Positions 13,113 to 20,010 of a stretch of 64,000 bases of DNA are shown here, one piece after another. Location of the stretch: IMG/VR virus record IMGVR_UViG_3300027714_000001, positions 42,180-106,179 of that record. The stretch is one strand, 5' to 3'. This DNA comes from a virus. Numbering within the stretch: the stretch's first letter is position 1; each line of letters begins with the position of its first letter. A program made the position numbers and the translations under genes. Under the pieces are notes generated by a model that saw only the letters and a program-made list of their open reading frames with translations, made no database searches and was not told where the DNA came from.

Positions 13113-13175
13113 ATGTGGGTAGAAGTAGAAGTAACAACAACAAAAACACATTTAGTAGAAGTAGACAAGCTATGA
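13113..13175 (+). CDS. Leader peptide (20 aa) before methyltransferase-like gene
   Basis: ATG 13113 has AAAAAGGAAA upstream. It encodes a Val/Glu/Thr-rich 20-residue peptide whose TGA overlaps the ATG of the next gene (ATGA). It probably delivers ribosomes to the downstream gene. Confidence 0.45.
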   Translation: MWVEVEVTTTKTHLVEVDKL

Positions 13176-13879
13176 AAACCGCTCTGTTCCTATTCGACTA
13201 CACAGGCATTATGGCAATGCCTTGGGCTGAGGCGGGATATAGCTGTCTTTGCATAGATTCGCAACATCCCAAAGGCAACACCCCATCTAAAGTGCATAAA
13301 AATATAATCTTTGTAGGTCTAGAGATTAATGTTGATATGCCCATATTTCAGATTAGAAAGCTAACAAGTCACATACCTGACTTTATATTTGGATTCCCTC
13401 CTTGTACAGACCTAGCAGTCTCAGGAGCAGCACACTTTAAAAAGAAAGCGGCAGTAAATCCAAACTTTCAGAAAGATGCAATAGCATTATGTAGAACAGT
13501 AGAAACCTTGGGCAATCACTTTGACAGGCCCTGGGCATTAGAAAACCCCGTATCAGTATTAGCTACGCAATGGCGTAAACCTAACTTCTACTTTCACCCT
13601 TACGAGTTTGGTGGATATTTACCAGAAGACGATAAGCACCCTTTTTACCCTGAGTACCTACCTCCTAGAGATTGTTACAGTAAAAAGACAGGTATTTGGC
13701 ACAATGATAAATTCATAGTTCCAACTAAGTTACCTGTAGAGCTTATGACAAAAACTGGAGAATACTCAGCAATGTACTCTAAACTAGGGGGTAAGTCTAT
13801 TAGAACGAAGAACATTCGTTCAGCAACTCCTAGAGGTTTTGCAAATTCTGTATTTGAAGCTAATAAACTTGTTGACTAA
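13172..13879 (+). CDS. DNA cytosine methyltransferase-like protein
   Basis: 235 aa. Features of C5-cytosine methyltransferases in shortened form: N-terminal SAM-type start LFDYTGIMAMPWAEAGY, the FGFPPC catalytic-loop motif at residues 73-78 with SGA following, and ENP at 124-126; C-terminal ATPRGFANSV. Full-size enzymes are longer, so the target-recognition domain is small or absent. Likely modifies phage DNA against restriction; activity unproven. The final VD codons and TAA are part of the next promoter. Confidence 0.7.
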   Translation: MKTALFLFDYTGIMAMPWAEAGYSCLCIDSQHPKGNTPSKVHKNIIFVGLEINVDMPIFQIRKLTSHIPDFIFGFPPCTDLAVSGAAHFKKKAAVNPNFQKDAIALCRTVETLGNHFDRPWALENPVSVLATQWRKPNFYFHPYEFGGYLPEDDKHPFYPEYLPPRDCYSKKTGIWHNDKFIVPTKLPVELMTKTGEYSAMYSKLGGKSIRTKNIRSATPRGFANSVFEANKLVD

Positions 13880-13900
13880 CAGCGCATTGTTTGCTATAAT
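13872..13900 (+). promoter_or_regulatory. Cassette promoter inside gene end
   Basis: -35 TTGACT overlaps the last codons of the preceding gene; -10 TATAAT (13895-13900); leader TTTCTGGAATTGAGAAAAGG. Confidence 0.85.
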
Positions 13901-13931
13901 ATGTTTCTGGAATTGAGAAAAGGAACAAAAA

Positions 13932-14252
13932 ATGTTTGTAAAAGTAATAACCGAAGGTGATTGTGAGGGAAGAACTACTAAAACAGTAGCTATCTTTCAA
14001 TGTGATAATGAAAGACAAGTAGCCTCTTACCTGCTAGCTAATAAAATCAAACCTTATTACCATTTTACGTTTACTCAAGTTCGTAACCCTTTAGAAGATA
14101 TTAGAAATTACGAAGTACCTGCAAATCTAGTTTTAAGCACAGATAACTATGGCAGAGCTAATATCTCTACTGGAGAGACAGAACAAGAACTGTTTATGAA
14201 AACATTAAACGCAGAACAGTTAAGAAAGTATAAAAAACTTATTGCAAAGTAA
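13932..14252 (+). CDS. Hypothetical protein (106 aa)
   Basis: ATG after the cassette leader (AAAAGG). Mixed alpha/beta sequence; no recognised family. A single-gene unit between two cassette promoters; its last codons supply the next -35 box. Confidence 0.6.
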   Translation: MFVKVITEGDCEGRTTKTVAIFQCDNERQVASYLLANKIKPYYHFTFTQVRNPLEDIRNYEVPANLVLSTDNYGRANISTGETEQELFMKTLNAEQLRKYKKLIAK

Positions 14253-14270
14253 CCAAATCTTTGCTATAAT
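14242..14270 (+). promoter_or_regulatory. Cassette promoter inside gene end
   Basis: -35 TTGCAA (14242-14247), stop codon in spacer, -10 TATAAT (14265-14270). Confidence 0.8.
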
Positions 14271-14306
14271 ATGTTTCTGGAATTGAGAAACAAACGATTA
14301 TTTAAA

Positions 14307-14383
14307 CTGGGTGTGGTGACAATTGGACGTCTACTTGCTTTGGAAGCAAGGTCATGTGGGTTCGAACCCCACCTCCCAGACCA
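14307..14383 (+). tRNA. tRNA-Pro (TGG)
   Basis: Acceptor CTGGGTG/CTCCCAG with one mismatch. Anticodon stem CTTGC/GCAAG, loop TTTGGAA gives TGG. T-arm GTGGG-TTCGAAC-CCCAC. CCA encoded. Confidence 0.85.
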
Positions 14384-14397
14384 AATTTAAAAACTTC

Positions 14398-14426
14398 TTG
14401 ACTAATAACCAATAATTCGGTATAAT
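14398..14426 (+). promoter_or_regulatory. Cassette promoter
   Basis: -35 TTGACT, 17-bp spacer, -10 TATAAT (14421-14426), leader TGTAGAAATTAAGAAAAACC. Confidence 0.8.
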
Positions 14427-14588
14427 AGTTGTAGAAATTAAGAAAAACCTACCCACTATACAATACACCAATAAGGGTACGCCCTCGCCTTAATGCAAGG
14501 TATAAGACAGAGTAAGTTATAGGGCGGCAAAGAAGTTGCGACAGATACTTCAAAAATCATCTACCTAGTAGGTGTCTAATCTTTAACT
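14427..14588 (+). ncRNA. Structured leader before tRNA-Asp
   Basis: 160 nt without a gene between a cassette promoter and tRNA-Asp. CCCACTATA near 14453 can pair with TTATAGGG near 14517, and CTTAATGCAAGG-type short stems lie between. Same layout as the leader-plus-RNA units at 4499 and 6270. Confidence 0.4.
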
Positions 14589-14663
14589 GGTGGTATAGTA
14601 TAACGGCAATTATGACGCGTTGTCTGCGCGAAGATCGGGGTTCGATTCCCCGTACCACCGCCA
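14589..14663 (+). tRNA. tRNA-Asp (GTC)
   Basis: Perfect acceptor GGTGGTA/TACCACC. Anticodon loop TTGTCTG gives GTC. T-arm GGGG-TTCGATT-CCCC. Discriminator G, CCA encoded. Confidence 0.9.
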
Positions 14664-14677
14664 CTTTAGGAAATACA

Positions 14678-14959
14678 ATGTTTGAAATGATTAAACAATC
14701 ACCAGACTACTTTCAGATTAATACAAAAACAGGGAAATCAGTCGGTGAGATATACAAAGAATGTGATGGTCTTTATGTGTTCTCATTCACAGATACACCT
14801 AGAGGTTGTTTTGCAGGACATTTCTTTAACTTTGTAGGTACTAGACTTAAAGAGCTAAATGCAGAGTTTTTAGCAGAGACAGAAGAATACTTCGAGGAAC
14901 AAATGAGAAAGCAACTTGCTAAGTCTTTTCATAACCCCTTTTGGCCTGTATATAAGTAA
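14678..14959 (+). CDS. Hypothetical protein (93 aa)
   Basis: ATG 14678 with TTAGGAAA upstream; earlier in-frame codons lie in the tRNA. Beta-rich first half and a long charged helix in the second half (LNAEFLAETEEYFEEQM). No recognised family. Located between tRNA-Asp and tRNA-His. Confidence 0.6.
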   Translation: MFEMIKQSPDYFQINTKTGKSVGEIYKECDGLYVFSFTDTPRGCFAGHFFNFVGTRLKELNAEFLAETEEYFEEQMRKQLAKSFHNPFWPVYK

Positions 14960-14967
14960 TTATTGGT

Positions 14968-15043
14968 GTGAGCGTGGCAGAATGGATGATGTCCTTGATT
15001 GTGATTCAAGATCATGCGGGTTCGAGTCCCGTCGCTCACCCCA
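14968..15043 (+). tRNA. tRNA-His (GTG)
   Basis: Perfect acceptor GTGAGCG/CGCTCAC, discriminator C as in tRNA-His. Anticodon stem CTTGA/TCAAG, loop TTGTGAT gives GTG. The base at -1 is T rather than the encoded G normally found in bacteria. Confidence 0.85.
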
Positions 15044-15054
15044 ATAACTATTTC

Positions 15055-15132
15055 GCGTCGCTAACTCAAATGGTCTAGAGTATCCGGCTTTTAACCGGAA
15101 GGTTCCCAGTTCGAGTCTGGGGCGACGCACCA
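15055..15132 (+). tRNA. tRNA-Lys (TTT)
   Basis: Perfect acceptor GCGTCGC/GCGACGC. Anticodon stem TCCGG/CCGGA, loop CTTTTAA gives TTT. T-arm CCCAG-TTCGAGT-CTGGG. CCA encoded. Confidence 0.9.
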
Positions 15133-15253
15133 ATTTGGCAACTAAATAGCGTAAGGAAATCCATTGCGAGCGCTACAAAAGTTTTAGTTGCAAGTCTTTC
15201 GATAAACTTAGTCCAATATGGATAAGGAAGTTGAAAGGCGGATCTATTTCAAT
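15133..15253 (+). other. Hairpin-rich spacer between tRNAs
   Basis: GCAACTAAA pairs with TTTAGTTGC around an inner TAGCG/CGCTA stem (about 15138-15191), followed by CTTTC/GAAAG (about 15195-15236). No gene. It may be a small structured RNA or a processing spacer. Confidence 0.4.
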
Positions 15254-15330
15254 TGCGAGTTAGAGTTCTGTTGAACTTATCGGTCTCATAAGCCGAATGA
15301 AGGTTGGTTAGATTCCAGCACTCGCTACCA
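15254..15330 (+). tRNA. tRNA with CAT anticodon, atypical
   Basis: Anticodon stem TCGGT/GCCGA, loop CTCATAA gives CAT. T-arm GTTGG-TTAGATT-CCAGC has A in place of the invariant C56. The first acceptor pair is a T-T mismatch and the D-arm is a tight AGTTC/GAACT hairpin without GG. CCA encoded. Possibly Met or Ile2, or a decayed copy. Confidence 0.55.
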
Positions 15331-15336
15331 ATCAAC

Positions 15337-15411
15337 ACTCCTGTAGCTTAACGGCAAAGCGCAGGCTTCTAAACCCTAGAAATGGGAGTTCAACTCTCCC
15401 CAGGAGTACCA
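15337..15411 (+). tRNA. tRNA with CTA (amber suppressor) or TCT (Arg) anticodon
   Basis: Perfect acceptor ACTCCTG/CAGGAGT, D-stem GC/GC, T-arm GGGAG-TTCAACT-CTCCC. With standard arm lengths the anticodon loop is TTCTAAA, giving CTA, with a central AGG/CCT stem. The alternative register CTTCTAA gives TCT but leaves the stem largely unpaired. Confidence 0.6.
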
Positions 15412-15544
15412 AATCAATAAGTATTAGCCGACTGGCTATAAAAATGGAGACGGATATGCGTTCTAACTAGATACCCCCTTGACGACTTTATATTACTAGT
15501 AGTACAACCAAACAGAAAACAACTATTATATAAAGGAATCAAAA

Positions 15545-15868
15545 ATGAACTTAGTAAAATTAAAAATTAAAGTAAAACACCTTGCCCTAGAGCCATCCAT
15601 TATTCGCCATGAAGAACGCAAAGTTAGTGGGATGAACAAATGGGATTTACAGCATCACAGAAAATGGAATGTGCGTAACGAAGCTAGGGCAACACAGTTA
15701 GCGATAGCCTTCTTGAAGGGTAAGCCTTACAAAAGCGTTGAACCTAAACTTAGGGACAAAAATGCAGGACAGCACAACTTGGTATTTCATAGAGTTCTAA
15801 GAATGGCTCAAAAGTATGGTAAGCCAAAAACAACTGCGGTAACTATAACTAACTGGAGGAACGCATAA
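15545..15868 (+). CDS. Conserved phage hypothetical protein (107 aa)
   Basis: Very basic. The opening VKLKIKVKHLALEPSIIRHEE followed by a His/Arg-rich LQHHRKWNVRNEARATQLA helix resembles a protein common in large phages with no assigned function. The charge suggests nucleic-acid or ribosome contact. ATG follows AAAGGAATC; the stop overlaps the next gene. Confidence 0.65.
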   Translation: MNLVKLKIKVKHLALEPSIIRHEERKVSGMNKWDLQHHRKWNVRNEARATQLAIAFLKGKPYKSVEPKLRDKNAGQHNLVFHRVLRMAQKYGKPKTTAVTITNWRNA

Positions 15869-16110
15869 TGGCTAATCACGAACAGAGCTTAAAAGACGCT
15901 AAAGAGCGTGTATGTGACTTGAGATTGTCAATTGAGAAAGCAATAACCGCTTTAGAAGAACTAGAGGGAGCTATATGCGATATTGATAGCTTAGATAACG
16001 TCTCTCTTAGATGGGGGGGACTCGATGTTCAGCCTTATATAAATAACATGATAAATAGCATAGCACTTAGTAGTGCTAAGTTTACTTACGAATTTGAAGA
16101 AAATCTGTAA
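15868..16110 (+). CDS. Hypothetical helical protein (80 aa)
   Basis: Stop-start overlap with the previous gene. Residues 5-40 form a probable coiled coil (AKERVCDLRLSIEKAITALEEL). No family recognised. A cassette promoter begins 8 bp after its stop. Confidence 0.6.
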   Translation: MANHEQSLKDAKERVCDLRLSIEKAITALEELEGAICDIDSLDNVSLRWGGLDVQPYINNMINSIALSSAKFTYEFEENL

Positions 16111-16117
16111 AAACTTA

Positions 16118-16146
16118 TTGACGAATAACCTAAATGTTGCTATAAT
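16118..16146 (+). promoter_or_regulatory. Cassette promoter
   Basis: -35 TTGACG, 17-bp spacer, -10 TATAAT (16141-16146). Confidence 0.8.
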
Positions 16147-16180
16147 AGCTTTTCAAATTGAGAAATAAAGGAAAACTTTT

Positions 16181-16345
16181 ATGGCAAATGTTTATCAAAA
16201 AAATAATTTTAAAGACCGCGCTGACTACTTAGCGTGTTTAGCCGATGATAATGGCGTAGATGTTGTTTTAGTATTAATAGCCGCAGATTTACTTGGGCAA
16301 GAAGAAGACTTTGATGGATTAGTTTCCATGATACAAGATTTATAG
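16181..16345 (+). CDS. Hypothetical small protein (54 aa)
   Basis: ATG 16181 after AAAGGAAAAC, directly downstream of a cassette promoter. Acidic, helical C-terminal half (DVVLVLIAADLLGQEEDF). Its TAG stop overlaps the first bases of tRNA-Gln. No family recognised. Confidence 0.6.
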   Translation: MANVYQKNNFKDRADYLACLADDNGVDVVLVLIAADLLGQEEDFDGLVSMIQDL

Positions 16346-16418
16346 GAGTATGGTCTAATGGTTATGACCTCGGACTTTGACTCCGATAGTGCTGGTTCGA
16401 CTCCAGCTATTCCTTCCA
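16344..16418 (+). tRNA. tRNA-Gln (TTG)
   Basis: Acceptor AGGAGTA/TATTCCT. Anticodon stem TCGGA/TCCGA, loop CTTTGAC gives TTG. T-arm GCTGG-TTCGACT-CCAGC. Discriminator T, CCA encoded. Confidence 0.85.
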
Positions 16419-16424
16419 AACACT

Positions 16425-16499
16425 AGTTTCTTAGTATACTGGCTATTACGCTCGGCTGATAACCGAAAGAAACAGGATCGTAACCTGTAGAAACTACCA
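16425..16499 (+). tRNA. tRNA-Ile (GAT)
   Basis: Perfect acceptor AGTTTCT/AGAAACT. Anticodon stem TCGG/CCGA, loop CTGATAA gives GAT. T-loop ATCGTAA (A54/T58). CCA encoded. Confidence 0.85.
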
Positions 16500-16554
16500 A
16501 TTACGGGGAATCCCTATGGGATGGACGTTCGGGTTGCACCCTTAAAAGAGTAAC

Positions 16555-16665
16555 ATGGAAAAACAAATATGTAAAAAGCTTAACGTTGACCCAAATACTC
16601 TGGCTAGGAAGAGCATTACCTATGAGCAGTTTACTAGACGGTATATGTATTTCTTGTGCATCTAA
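16555..16665 (+). CDS. Possible small ORF overlapping HNH gene (36 aa)
   Basis: ATG 16555 after AAAGAG. Basic, helix-forming sequence that ends inside the HNH gene in another frame. It may be a coupled leader or a remnant of the N-terminal half of the HNH protein. Weak. Confidence 0.3.
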   Translation: MEKQICKKLNVDPNTLARKSITYEQFTRRYMYFLCI

Positions 16666-16885
16666 AAGTGCTAAGTACCGCGCAAGGCTATATAATAGAA
16701 TACCTAGTTGGGCTAACATAGAACAAATAAATGAGTTTTATAGTAATGCTAATGGCTATGAAGTAGATCACATTATTCCATTACACGGAAAATTAGTAAG
16801 GGGACTTCATGTATTAAATAACTTGCAGTATTTAACTAAAGAAGAAAATCAGGAAAAAAGCAATAAATTTATTGTAAACAAATAA
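16622..16885 (+). CDS. HNH endonuclease
   Basis: 87 aa from ATG 16622 (AGGAAG upstream). CISC zinc pair near residue 9, PSWANIEQINEFY, then the HNH core VDHIIPLHG, GLHVLNNLQYL and EEN..KSN. C-terminal three quarters match the HNH at 8906-9139. It sits between tRNA-Ile and tRNA-Ala as a probable free-standing homing endonuclease. Only one of the usual two Cys pairs is present. Confidence 0.75.
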   Translation: MSSLLDGICISCASKSAKYRARLYNRIPSWANIEQINEFYSNANGYEVDHIIPLHGKLVRGLHVLNNLQYLTKEENQEKSNKFIVNK

Positions 16886-16886
16886 T

Positions 16887-16962
16887 GGGGATGTAGTTGT
16901 AATCGGTAAAACGACGCGCTTGCACCGCGTAGTACGGGGATCGTAACCCCGCTTCTCCACCA
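16887..16962 (+). tRNA. tRNA-Ala (TGC)
   Basis: Acceptor GGGGATG/CTTCTCC with one mismatch. Anticodon stem ACGCG/CGCGT, loop CTTGCAC gives TGC. T-loop ATCGTAA (A54/T58). CCA encoded. Confidence 0.85.
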
Positions 16963-16968
16963 AACAAC

Positions 16969-17044
16969 GCAGGCGTAGTCAAAAGGATTGGCACTGGATT
17001 ACGAATCCAGATTAATGTAGGTTCGAGTCCTACCGTCTGTACCA
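16969..17044 (+). tRNA. tRNA-Arg (ACG)
   Basis: Acceptor GCAGGCG/CGTCTGT with two G-T pairs. Anticodon stem CTGGA/TCCAG, loop TTACGAA gives ACG (needs A34 deamination to read all CGN). T-loop TTCGAGT. CCA encoded. Confidence 0.85.
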
Positions 17045-17074
17045 AATTTTAAATAACTACAGGAAATTAAACAA

Positions 17075-17596
17075 TTGGAAACTTTACTAGCATTTGGATT
17101 AGGTCTTTTAACATCTTACTGGGTTTTAGGGGCATTTATACTGTTTGCCATTTGGGTAGAGTCTAATGACTGTCACGGATGGTCAGCAACCTTTACTATA
17201 TTAGGTCTAGTATCCGCATACTTCATATTTAGTCTATCACCTTTACTGCTATTAGCTTACATTCCTGTTGGAATATTGTGGTCCGTCTGGAGATGGAAAG
17301 TCTATTGTAAAGACTGCCTTAAAAGAGCAAAAGCAGGAAATTTATATACAGGCAGTTGGAACGAAGTAGGCTCAAAAGAAAACAAAGAAGCCTCTAGGAG
17401 AGCACTTGAGTCCGCAACAAAACTGAGTGGCAACGTAGACAAAATTGTTGCTTGGATTATATGTTTCCCTGCTAGTATGATAGAAAGACTAGCGTCTGAC
17501 TTAATAGACTTCATAAGAATTGTAGTTACAGACTGGTGTGCCAAATTGTACACAGGCATTTCTGCCAATACATTAAAAGACTTCGACAAGGATTAA
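17075..17596 (+). CDS. Membrane protein (173 aa)
   Basis: TTG start at 17075 with CAGGAAAT upstream. Two or three hydrophobic helices at about residues 3-28 and 38-72, then a basic stretch with a YCKDC motif and an amphipathic C-terminal half. No recognised family. It precedes the lysis genes and may be an envelope protein. Confidence 0.65.
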   Translation: METLLAFGLGLLTSYWVLGAFILFAIWVESNDCHGWSATFTILGLVSAYFIFSLSPLLLLAYIPVGILWSVWRWKVYCKDCLKRAKAGNLYTGSWNEVGSKENKEASRRALESATKLSGNVDKIVAWIICFPASMIERLASDLIDFIRIVVTDWCAKLYTGISANTLKDFDKD

Positions 17597-17598
17597 TT

Positions 17599-17766
17599 AT
17601 GTTTCAACTACCTATATCATTTACTGCATACAACAAAGAGCACAAAAGAAACTTTCTAATTAAGTTTACTAATGTGCAAGGGGACTTCATTGATGAAACT
17701 GGTGTAGTACATAAATTAAAGTTTCTGACAGAAGAAGCTGCCGAGAAACCTCGGTTAAAAATATAA
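17599..17766 (+). CDS. Hypothetical protein (55 aa)
   Basis: ATG 17599, two bases after the preceding stop. Beta-strand-rich, basic C-terminus. Followed by a terminator, so it ends the unit. Confidence 0.55.
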   Translation: MFQLPISFTAYNKEHKRNFLIKFTNVQGDFIDETGVVHKLKFLTEEAAEKPRLKI

Positions 17767-17772
17767 TACAGA

Positions 17773-17806
17773 GGGGGCGGGCTTATTTTTAAGTTCGCCC
17801 TTTTTT
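17773..17806 (+). terminator. Rho-independent terminator
   Basis: GGGCG (17775-17779) pairs with CGCCC (17796-17800), inner CTT/AAG, then TTTTTT. Confidence 0.85.
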
Positions 17807-17829
17807 GTGTGAAAATAAGGAATTAAGTT

Positions 17830-18147
17830 ATGCACTGGATTGATAGTTTTAGAATATTTCCTCGGATAGTATTAGTTCTGTACATTGCAGCACTTTGGGT
17901 TTGCCTAAACTGGTACTTAGACTTTGATATAATATACCAAAAAGAGTGTGACCCTAGTACTCTAACTTTGTTACTAGATAGGAACATTCCATTAAAAGAT
18001 TCACGAGACATAGCCTGTACTACCACAGCAGCAGTGGGCAGACCTCACGGATATACCGCACTAATGTCAGTACTTGTAACCGCTGGAGCAGGTATATTTG
18101 GACTATACGTTAACTCGGGCAGAACGTCCCGTAAGGAGAAAGAATGA
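17830..18147 (+). CDS. Candidate holin (two-TM membrane protein)
   Basis: 105 aa. Hydrophobic helices at about residues 11-31 and 77-96 with a polar loop containing Cys between them, and a basic C-terminal tail. Size, two membrane helices, and position directly before Rz/Rz1-like genes fit a class II holin. It overlaps the Rz-like gene by 4 bp. Function inferred from context. Confidence 0.55.
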   Translation: MHWIDSFRIFPRIVLVLYIAALWVCLNWYLDFDIIYQKECDPSTLTLLLDRNIPLKDSRDIACTTTAAVGRPHGYTALMSVLVTAGAGIFGLYVNSGRTSRKEKE

Positions 18148-18521
18148 TACAGAAATATTTAATTATAGGGGCAGTTGTTGCTGCCCTAGCAGGTGGTGGA
18201 GCATACGGATTTAAGTTATACCTAGATGAAAAAGTCTCTCATGGATTAACTAAACAATCTTTGTCTCAAGTTACAGGACAACTCGTACAGTACGAAGAAG
18301 ATTTAGCTAATCTTAGAGGGAAGCAGGTTACTCTAGAAACAAAAAACAAAGACATTTCACTAGAACAAAGTGAGTATGTAAGAGAGCTAAACGGACACAG
18401 AAACAGAGAAGATGTGATTCTAAAGAAGAAGTCACGTATAACAATAAGAATTAACAAAGCGTACCAAAAAAGACAGAGAAAATTAGCTTGTGTTACAGGG
18501 GACTTTGCATTATGCGAATAG
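18144..18521 (+). CDS. Rz: Inner-membrane spanin (Rz-like)
   Basis: 125 aa. One N-terminal membrane anchor (residues 4-24) followed by a long coiled-coil periplasmic domain with basic C-terminal part, the standard i-spanin build. The o-spanin-like lipoprotein gene begins inside its 3' end, the classical Rz/Rz1 arrangement. Together they would fuse inner and outer membranes at lysis. Confidence 0.75.
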   Translation: MIQKYLIIGAVVAALAGGGAYGFKLYLDEKVSHGLTKQSLSQVTGQLVQYEEDLANLRGKQVTLETKNKDISLEQSEYVRELNGHRNREDVILKKKSRITIRINKAYQKRQRKLACVTGDFALCE

Positions 18522-18829
18522 TAATACTAGCGGTATTTATGTTAGGATGTACCAGCACACCACTTCCTCCTGTGGTAGTGTCAAAGGCACCTACTTATCA
18601 TCCAGGCTTTCCCGCACCGTACTCTATGTGTGACGTTACATGGAAAGTTTTGGAAGATGCAGGAAAACCTATAGTATCGTTATCTTATAACGATAACTTA
18701 ACAGCAGCTATATGTGATAGAGACAAGGATCGATATATACAACAGTTGCTACAACTAACATGTTACTATCGTTTAGATATTTCTGAACGAATTTGTACTA
18801 AGGAAACTAATGTCAACAAAAATAAATAA
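18512..18829 (+). CDS. Rz1: Outer-membrane spanin lipoprotein (Rz1-like)
   Basis: 105 aa from ATG 18512. Signal peptide MRIVILAVF with lipobox MLGC (Cys 13), then a Pro-rich stretch TPLPPVVV typical of Rz1. It is longer than many Rz1 proteins, with a Cys-containing C-terminal domain. It overlaps Rz by 10 bp and the ClpP-like gene by 20 bp. Confidence 0.7.
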   Translation: MRIVILAVFMLGCTSTPLPPVVVSKAPTYHPGFPAPYSMCDVTWKVLEDAGKPIVSLSYNDNLTAAICDRDKDRYIQQLLQLTCYYRLDISERICTKETNVNKNK

Positions 18830-19454
18830 AATTTACGCAAAGCCCGTAATAAGCAGTGTTTCATACATTTACATCTCAGGAGCAATAGGCGATCCCGGAG
18901 AATACATAGAAGAAATACAAACTCTCAAGGAAGCAGAGCAGGGAGACGAAGTAAACTTATTTATTAATACGGAGGGAGGAAGTGTACACACAGCAGTACA
19001 AATAATTACAGCAATAACTAACTGTAAGGCCAATGTGGTAGGACACATTGAAGGAATATGCCACTCAGCGGGTACGTATTTATTCTTATCTTGTGACGAG
19101 TGGGTAGTAAATCCACATTGCATGATGATGATACATAACTATAGCGGCGGATCTTATGGAAAAGGCGAGGAGCTAGTAGATGGGGTTCTAGGAACACATC
19201 TTTGGATAACAGAGATGATGCACAACATATATGAAACTTTCTTAACTCCAAAAGAGATTAAACAAGTAATAAAGGGTAAAGACATATACTTAACGTCTAG
19301 CCAAATACTAGAAAGACTTCCTAGACTACTGGAAGCAAGAGAGTTAGAAGATGAAATAGCCCAAGAAGAAGCTATGAAACTACTAGCTAAGCAATTAAAA
19401 CAAACATTAGCGGAAGACGATAATGAAGGAAAGAATCTTAGAGGAATTTCGTAA
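18810..19454 (+). CDS. ClpP-like serine protease
   Basis: 214 aa. ClpP/crotonase fold: LFINTEGGSV near residue 50, catalytic Ser 86 in HSAG, His 109 in MIHN and a likely Asp 158. Length matches ClpP subunits. In many phages ClpP-like enzymes process the prohead, but here the capsid gene has its own fused protease, so this copy may act on host or phage proteins. It overlaps Rz1 upstream and the RNase H-like gene downstream. Confidence 0.8.
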   Translation: MSTKINKIYAKPVISSVSYIYISGAIGDPGEYIEEIQTLKEAEQGDEVNLFINTEGGSVHTAVQIITAITNCKANVVGHIEGICHSAGTYLFLSCDEWVVNPHCMMMIHNYSGGSYGKGEELVDGVLGTHLWITEMMHNIYETFLTPKEIKQVIKGKDIYLTSSQILERLPRLLEARELEDEIAQEEAMKLLAKQLKQTLAEDDNEGKNLRGIS

Positions 19455-19878
19455 AGCCCCTGCAAACAGCAAGCTTTATCTTGGAGCAGATAGCGTCCGT
19501 TTTATTAAAGACGGACAAGCGTTTGCTAGAATCTCGGTAGTAGCAGTTATTCACTTAGCTGCTAGCAAAGGTTGTAAAGTTATAGGAGACAATTTTGTCA
19601 AACGAGTATATGACAGCAACCTAGGCAAACCACAACATAGAATGATGTTAGAGGTTTACGAAGTTTGTAAACTTTATCTAGAATTGGTAGAGCATCTTAG
19701 TGAGATAGATATTGAAGTGCACTTGGACATTAGCGAAGATAGTCAATACGGGTCGTCATGTGCAGCTAAGCAAGCAGCAGGATACATTTTAGGTATGTGT
19801 AATGTACGCCCCATTATGAAGCCAAACGCTTGGGCAGCTTCTACTTGTGCAGACTTATTTAATAAAAAATTAGCTTGA
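19423..19878 (+). CDS. RNase H-like protein of the DUF458/YkuK family
   Basis: 151 aa. LYLGADSVRF near residue 18 supplies the first acidic active-site residue, followed by VHLDIS in the middle and the KPNAWAASTCADLF signature near the C-terminus, as in YkuK. A nuclease on structured or hybrid RNA is possible; activity is not established for the family. Start ATG 19423 overlaps the ClpP-like gene. Its TGA forms part of the next -35 box. Confidence 0.7.
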   Translation: MKERILEEFRKAPANSKLYLGADSVRFIKDGQAFARISVVAVIHLAASKGCKVIGDNFVKRVYDSNLGKPQHRMMLEVYEVCKLYLELVEHLSEIDIEVHLDISEDSQYGSSCAAKQAAGYILGMCNVRPIMKPNAWAASTCADLFNKKLA

Positions 19879-19903
19879 CGTATTGGTTAGCTTTTGCTAT
19901 AAT
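19875..19903 (+). promoter_or_regulatory. Cassette promoter at gene end
   Basis: -35 TTGACG includes the upstream stop codon; -10 TATAAT (19898-19903); leader TTTCTGGAATTGAGAAA. Confidence 0.8.
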
Positions 19904-19955
19904 ATGTTTCTGGAATTGAGAAACAGATAAGCAAATAAATAAAACATAAATTGGT

Positions 19956-19984
19956 TTGACCAATAGCCAAATATTTGCTATAAT
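19956..19984 (+). promoter_or_regulatory. Second tandem cassette promoter
   Basis: -35 TTGACC, 17-bp spacer, -10 TATAAT (19979-19984), leader TTTTAGAAATTGAGGAAAC. Two cassettes in tandem suggest strong expression of the next gene. Confidence 0.8.
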
Positions 19985-20010
19985 AGTTTTAGAAATTGAG
20001 GAAACAGACA

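Noticed and set aside
15484-15512. Promoter TTGACG before 15545
   Set aside because: No acceptable -10 at 16-18 bp.
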